Below are positions 61,284-64,000 of a DNA stretch of 64,000 bases, piece after piece. The notes beneath the pieces were generated by a model. That model made no database searches and was not told the origin of the DNA. It saw only the letters and a program-made list of their open reading frames with translations. How positions within the stretch are numbered: position 1 is the stretch's first letter; the number at the start of each line of letters is the position of its first letter. A program made the position numbers and the translations under genes. Source of the DNA: Gammaproteobacteria bacterium (lineage in GTDB: Bacteria > Pseudomonadota > Gammaproteobacteria > UBA1113); NCBI GenBank assembly GCA_021773295.1, contig JAJFKI010000081.1:116708-180707 (forward strand), read 5' to 3'.

Positions 61284-61335
61284 TGTGGTACGATTCGTAA
61301 AAATTGGCACGATCTGGTACGATTTTGACAAATTG
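61284..61335 (+). repeat. Orphan direct repeat next to the IS3 remnant
   Basis: GGTACGATT begins at 61287 and 61316, 29 bp apart, each within a longer match (GATGTGGTACGATT / GATCTGGTACGATT, then AAAATTGG / CAAATTGG). A related GGCACGATC lies at 61306. It resembles the phased arrays before the accessory ATPases, but the following gene is gone and IS3 sequence starts at the second copy. Confidence 0.6.
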
Positions 61336-61510
61336 GTTTTTATCACTGCAAGATGCGAGAGAAAAGATCGAAGCGTGGCGACAAGATTATAATGAATTCA
61401 GGCCGCACAGTTCGCTGAATAATTTGACACCTAATGAGTTTGCAAGATACCATTGCCAGGATCAGATTGATCAGCATGACAGTCAGATTTCTCTAAAATG
61501 CATGGTCTAG
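61328..61510 (+). pseudogene. IS3-family transposase, C-terminal fragment
   Basis: [30 protein letters not shown] is followed by the [12 protein letters not shown] tail characteristic of IS3-family OrfB integrase-type transposases. Only the last 60 or so residues remain; the first catalytic residues are absent. Sequence to about 61527 (TTTATGGGGTAGGGTCA) looks like the element's right end. It abuts the remnant of an AAA ATPase, suggesting insertion into that gene followed by deletion. Confidence 0.85.
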
Positions 61511-61630
61511 TTTATGGGGTAGGGTCACCTGTGAAAGCGTAGTTTTACCACTTTGCCGTGCACCAAGTAGCACAATGGCCGGAAACATAGCAAGTAATTT
61601 ATTGATTTTAAAGGATAAATTTCTAAACAT
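61493..61630 (-). pseudogene. AAA ATPase remnant (N-terminus only)
   Basis: From ATG 61630 the minus strand reads MFRNLSFKINKLLAMFPAI, then VLLGARQSGKTTLSQV with a complete Walker A, the N-terminus of the same AAA_14/DUF4143 family as the five intact ATPases. The frame enters the IS3 end after TTLSQV and closes at 61493. The rest of the gene is absent. Its start codon lies within one of two ACATGT sites. Confidence 0.78.
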
Positions 61631-61665
61631 GTAAAATCCACGGGTAACTCATCAAATTTACATGT
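61627..61665 (-). promoter_or_regulatory. Operator-like pair at the start of the ATPase remnant
   Basis: ACATGTAAA (61627-61635) and inverted TTTACATGT (61657-61665); the ACATGT hexamers are 33 bp apart. The first includes the ATPase remnant's start codon. Confidence 0.6.
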
Positions 61666-61791
61666 TAGTTTAGTTGGTGATGCAGGATTGTGTAAGATAC
61701 AAATCTTATTTGAGTATATTCGATTGTTATAAATAAAGTTATTAAGAGATCTTGCCGTATTTTTGCTGGCACAAACAAGCTGTCGGGTTAC

Positions 61792-62259
61792 TTACAAATG
61801 TCTCGCAATGTAGTGGCTCGCACCCGCGCCTTCACTGACGACAGGAGCACCAGACTCAATATCAACGTCTCCAGGTAATGGAAAGCTACCAATATTACTC
61901 AATAATGCCGCTTGGCTTAATGGTGTGCTTGTTGGCTTATCTTCGCTTGATAGTCCAGCAGCAACACCCTCTTCCTCTTGTGGAGCTAATTTGTAAGAAG
62001 ATTTCGAAGGGCTAGCTGATGATTCTGAAGCAGGAAGTTTCCTACATTTTGCGTATACCAACATTAAAGGTAACGTAAACGCTAGTCCTGCCATAGGTGT
62101 AGCTAACAAGGACGCTCCTGTTATCATCATAGCGAGGCCAAAGCCATCATATAATGAAACATCTGCAATCGGCCCAATCACCAAGGCTAGAAACATAATT
62201 AGTAAACCTAAAGCCATTGTCCCAATCAATACTCTTATCGCAATATTTTCTCTAGTCAT
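61792..62259 (-). CDS. Small membrane protein with Ser-rich tail, unknown function
   Basis: 155 residues: two hydrophobic segments (about residues 8-30 and 38-70, VLIGTMALGLLIMFLALVIG and ATPMAGLAFTLPLMLVYA), then a soluble tail of about 85 residues rich in Ser, Glu and Pro. I recognise no family. It could be a membrane-anchored accessory or host-directed protein. It has no close neighbours on its strand. Confidence 0.6.
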   Translation of the reverse strand: MTRENIAIRVLIGTMALGLLIMFLALVIGPIADVSLYDGFGLAMMITGASLLATPMAGLAFTLPLMLVYAKCRKLPASESSASPSKSSYKLAPQEEEGVAAGLSSEDKPTSTPLSQAALLSNIGSFPLPGDVDIESGAPVVSEGAGASHYIARHL

Positions 62260-62386
62260 ACAACCTCCAAATTTTTACATATAGGATAAAAAACTGTCCT
62301 TTCACGGCAGGGCGCAAAAGCACCAATAATCGACTACGAATTATACATAAATATATTGAAATGGCAAAAAAACCGTTCAGCTCGTA

Positions 62387-62453
62387 TTGACTCAAATTAA
62401 ATGTAACCGGAGCGCGGCTAAATCCTAAACGTTGACTCATATTAAAGGTAACC
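62387..62453. repeat. Orphan 22-bp direct repeat
   Basis: Two copies of TTGACTCA(A/T)ATTAAA(T/G)GTAACC at 62387-62408 and 62432-62453, 45 bp apart, 20 of 22 positions identical. Neither a gene of their own nor a start codon follows closely. It may be the leftover control region of a lost cassette. Confidence 0.65.
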
Positions 62454-62491
62454 AAAGAAATGAGGGTTCAGATATGGGTAAACAGGATAAA

Positions 62492-62553
62492 GGGGTCAGG
62501 TGGTGAATTACTCGAAGTTAATCGATAGATCGGGTAATTCACCACCTGACCCC
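62492..62553. repeat. Perfect 20-bp inverted repeat
   Basis: GGGGTCAGGTGGTGAATTAC (62492-62511) and its exact reverse complement (62534-62553), 22-bp loop. Likely a terminator or mobile-element end. Confidence 0.7.
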
Positions 62554-62597
62554 TCTACTTTTTGAAGAGCAGAGAATTGTTTGCATGCTTTCCTTGA

Positions 62598-62661
62598 TTT
62601 ACTCAGAATATTGAGTAAAATTACTCAAAGTATTGAGTAATTCACATAAGGCATTAAGTAA
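62598..62661 (+). promoter_or_regulatory. Operator-like array before ATPase 5
   Basis: TTTACTCA...TTGAGTAAA (62598-62619), TTACTCAAAGTATTGAGTAA (62621-62640, a palindrome with an imperfect centre) and a degenerate third site (62641-62661, ending TTAAGTAA). Spacing is about 20-22 bp, two helical turns. The last site abuts the TTG start. Confidence 0.78.
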
Positions 62662-63852
62662 TTGTATAAACGCAAGATATTTCAAACAGTTAGAGGCCAA
62701 GTAAAAGACCCACGAAAGTTCATCCAAGTGTTAATTGGGCCGAGGCAAGTGGGAAAAACCACGATTTCTGAGCAAATTGAAGCAGAATTAGATGGTTTGG
62801 TGCACTATGCCACGGCTGATGGTGTCACGCTGCAAGATTTAACGTGGGTTGAACAACAGTGGGAAACGGTGCGCTTTAAGCTAAAGCAGCAAGCTAGCGA
62901 AAGCGCGATTTTGATCCTCGATGAAATCCAGAAAATAAAAGGTTGGTCTGACGTTGTAAAGCTTTGTTGGGACAAAGACACGCGCGAGAAAACAAATATA
63001 AAAGTCATCCTCTTAGGTTCTTCCCCTTTATTAATGGAGCAAGGCTTAACGGAGAGTTTGGCCGGCCGCTTTGAAGTCATTCCGGTAACTCATTGGACTT
63101 ACCAAGAAATGCATGCAGCTTTTAATTGGACGTTGGAGCAATTTATTTACTTTGGTGGTTATCCAGGTGCGGCAGATTTAATTGATGATGAGTTGCGCTG
63201 GAAAAATTATATTTTAAATTCCTTAGTTGAGACGACCATTTCAAGAGATATTCTTTTACTGACTCGCGTTGAAAAACCAGCCTTGTTAAGAAGATTATTC
63301 TATCTAGGCTGCGAATACTCAGGACAAATTCTGTCGTACCAAAAAATGCAGGGTCAATTACAAGATGCTGGTAACACAACAACCTTGGCCCATTATCTTA
63401 AATTATTACAAGGTGCTGGTATGTTAGCCGGTATCGAAAAGTATGCTGGGCAAAGCGTTAGACGACGAGCATCAAGTCCTAAATTGATGACGCTAAATAC
63501 AGCGTTACTCAGCGCTAACGCCCATTATCAATTTGAACAAGCACAAGAAAACCGAGAATACTGGGGTCGCTTGGTGGAATCAGCCATCGGTGCTTATCTT
63601 CTTAATCAATCCCGAGGAAATTTCATAGACGTGTATTATTGGCGCGAGCGCCAACAAGAAGTGGATTTTATTTTAAAATACGGTGATAAGCTGGTTGCCA
63701 TAGAAGTAAAAAGTGGTAAAAAACGTGAAGCACCAAGCGGCTTAGCGCAATTTAAAAAATTATTTAACCCTTATCGTATCTTATTAGTCGGCACCGGCGG
63801 GATTGAGCTCGAACTTTTTTTATCGACACCCATTACTGATTGGTTCGGATAA
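62662..63852 (+). CDS. AAA ATPase with DUF4143 domain (ATPase 5)
   Basis: 396 residues from TTG 62662. Walker A GPRQVGKT (about 27-34), Walker B ILILDEIQKI and sensor LLGSSPLL. The DUF4143 region begins around 190 (ISRDILLLTRVEKPALLRRLF). The nuclease-type site QQEVDFI...VAIEVKSGK looks intact. No Shine-Dalgarno is evident: the start codon directly follows the operator array. Confidence 0.87.
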   Translation: MYKRKIFQTVRGQVKDPRKFIQVLIGPRQVGKTTISEQIEAELDGLVHYATADGVTLQDLTWVEQQWETVRFKLKQQASESAILILDEIQKIKGWSDVVKLCWDKDTREKTNIKVILLGSSPLLMEQGLTESLAGRFEVIPVTHWTYQEMHAAFNWTLEQFIYFGGYPGAADLIDDELRWKNYILNSLVETTISRDILLLTRVEKPALLRRLFYLGCEYSGQILSYQKMQGQLQDAGNTTTLAHYLKLLQGAGMLAGIEKYAGQSVRRRASSPKLMTLNTALLSANAHYQFEQAQENREYWGRLVESAIGAYLLNQSRGNFIDVYYWRERQQEVDFILKYGDKLVAIEVKSGKKREAPSGLAQFKKLFNPYRILLVGTGGIELELFLSTPITDWFG

Positions 63853-64000
63853 TTGCGATACATTTGTGAGGATTCCTCGGCACTTACTCCCTTCTGTCAT
63901 AGCGATTTAAGCAAGCGCGGGAGTTCGTAAATCATATAGAAAGGAATTGAGAGCACTCGATGATTGAGTGAAAACGGTTTTTGAGAAATTCGAATGCCTA
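63853..64000. other. 3' end of the window
   Basis: No gene could be supported in the last 148 bp; short frames close quickly on both strands. Confidence 0.4.

Noticed and set aside
61304..61327. Start of a new gene at 61304 fused to the IS3 fragment
   Set aside because: The first eight codons are read from the orphan direct repeat; no ribosome site, and the rest is a decayed transposase.
62252..62455. 67-codon minus-strand frame with an internal repeat (VTFNMSQ / VTFNLSQ)
   Set aside because: The repetition comes from the orphan 22-bp direct repeat; no support for translation.

Overview
This window is chromosomal DNA of an AT-rich gammaproteobacterium. It contains the replication-origin neighbourhood in the usual gammaproteobacterial order (gyrB-recF-dnaN-dnaA / oriC / rpmH-rnpA-yidD-yidC-mnmE-mnmG-rsmG-parA-parB) and the blocks argS-SPOR-hslVU-DUF971-ubiE and ubiJ-ubiB-tatABC. 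Between these are long serine-rich or acidic orphan proteins, an ankyrin protein and a protein with a Ras-like but P-loop-less N-terminus. That mix suggests a host-associated or intracellular lineage such as Legionellales/Coxiellaceae; this placement is inference from gene content. No rRNA or tRNA gene was recognised.

Layout. 1-6.3 kb: 3' part of priA, an orphan acidic/serine-rich protein, ogt and aroE (divergent), yrdA and gor. 6.3-11 kb: two AAA/DUF4143 ATPases pointing away from prlC. 11-13.6 kb: a Fic fragment cut by a hairpin repeat, then an OPT-family transporter. 13.6-19.2 kb: a histidine kinase / receiver / receiver-PAS-GGDEF-EAL operon bracketed by an inverted repeat. 19.2-25.9 kb: yrbG, argS, SPOR protein, hslVU, DUF971 protein, ubiE. 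25.9-29.3 kb: an accessory insert between ubiE and ubiJ with a truncated SH3 protein, a winged-helix/Fic protein and a HigBA-type pair. 29.3-32.8 kb: ubiJ, ubiB, tatABC. 32.8-38.3 kb: two orphan proteins around a folK-folP fusion. 38.8-41.4 kb: two tail-to-tail AAA/DUF4143 ATPases. 41.4-58.4 kb: folC and the origin region through parAB. 58.4-64 kb: catalase, ankyrin protein, IS3 remnant, remnant of another AAA ATPase, a small membrane protein and a fifth intact AAA/DUF4143 ATPase.

Two patterns stand out. (1) All five intact AAA/DUF4143 ATPases, one truncated remnant and the winged-helix/Fic gene have locus-specific upstream DNA repeats, ending at or just before the start codon. The repeat sequence differs at most loci, but spacing is often close to whole helical turns (33, 31, 31, 32/42/32 or about 21 bp). 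This looks like a family of self-regulating or self-recognising cassettes, each with its own recognition sequence. (2) A 52-bp conserved core lies between GTAAAC and GTTTAC in three places. Each copy is enclosed by a long, nearly perfect inverted repeat whose sequence is largely specific to that copy. One copy sits beside oriC and dnaA. All three keep the same short reading frame open, and the differences in its right half are all at third codon positions.

Housekeeping genes are mostly full-length. Accessory sites show repeated turnover: truncated Fic, SH3, IS3 and ATPase genes, orphan repeat arrays, and repeat-derived protein tails (RecF and the Fic fragment).
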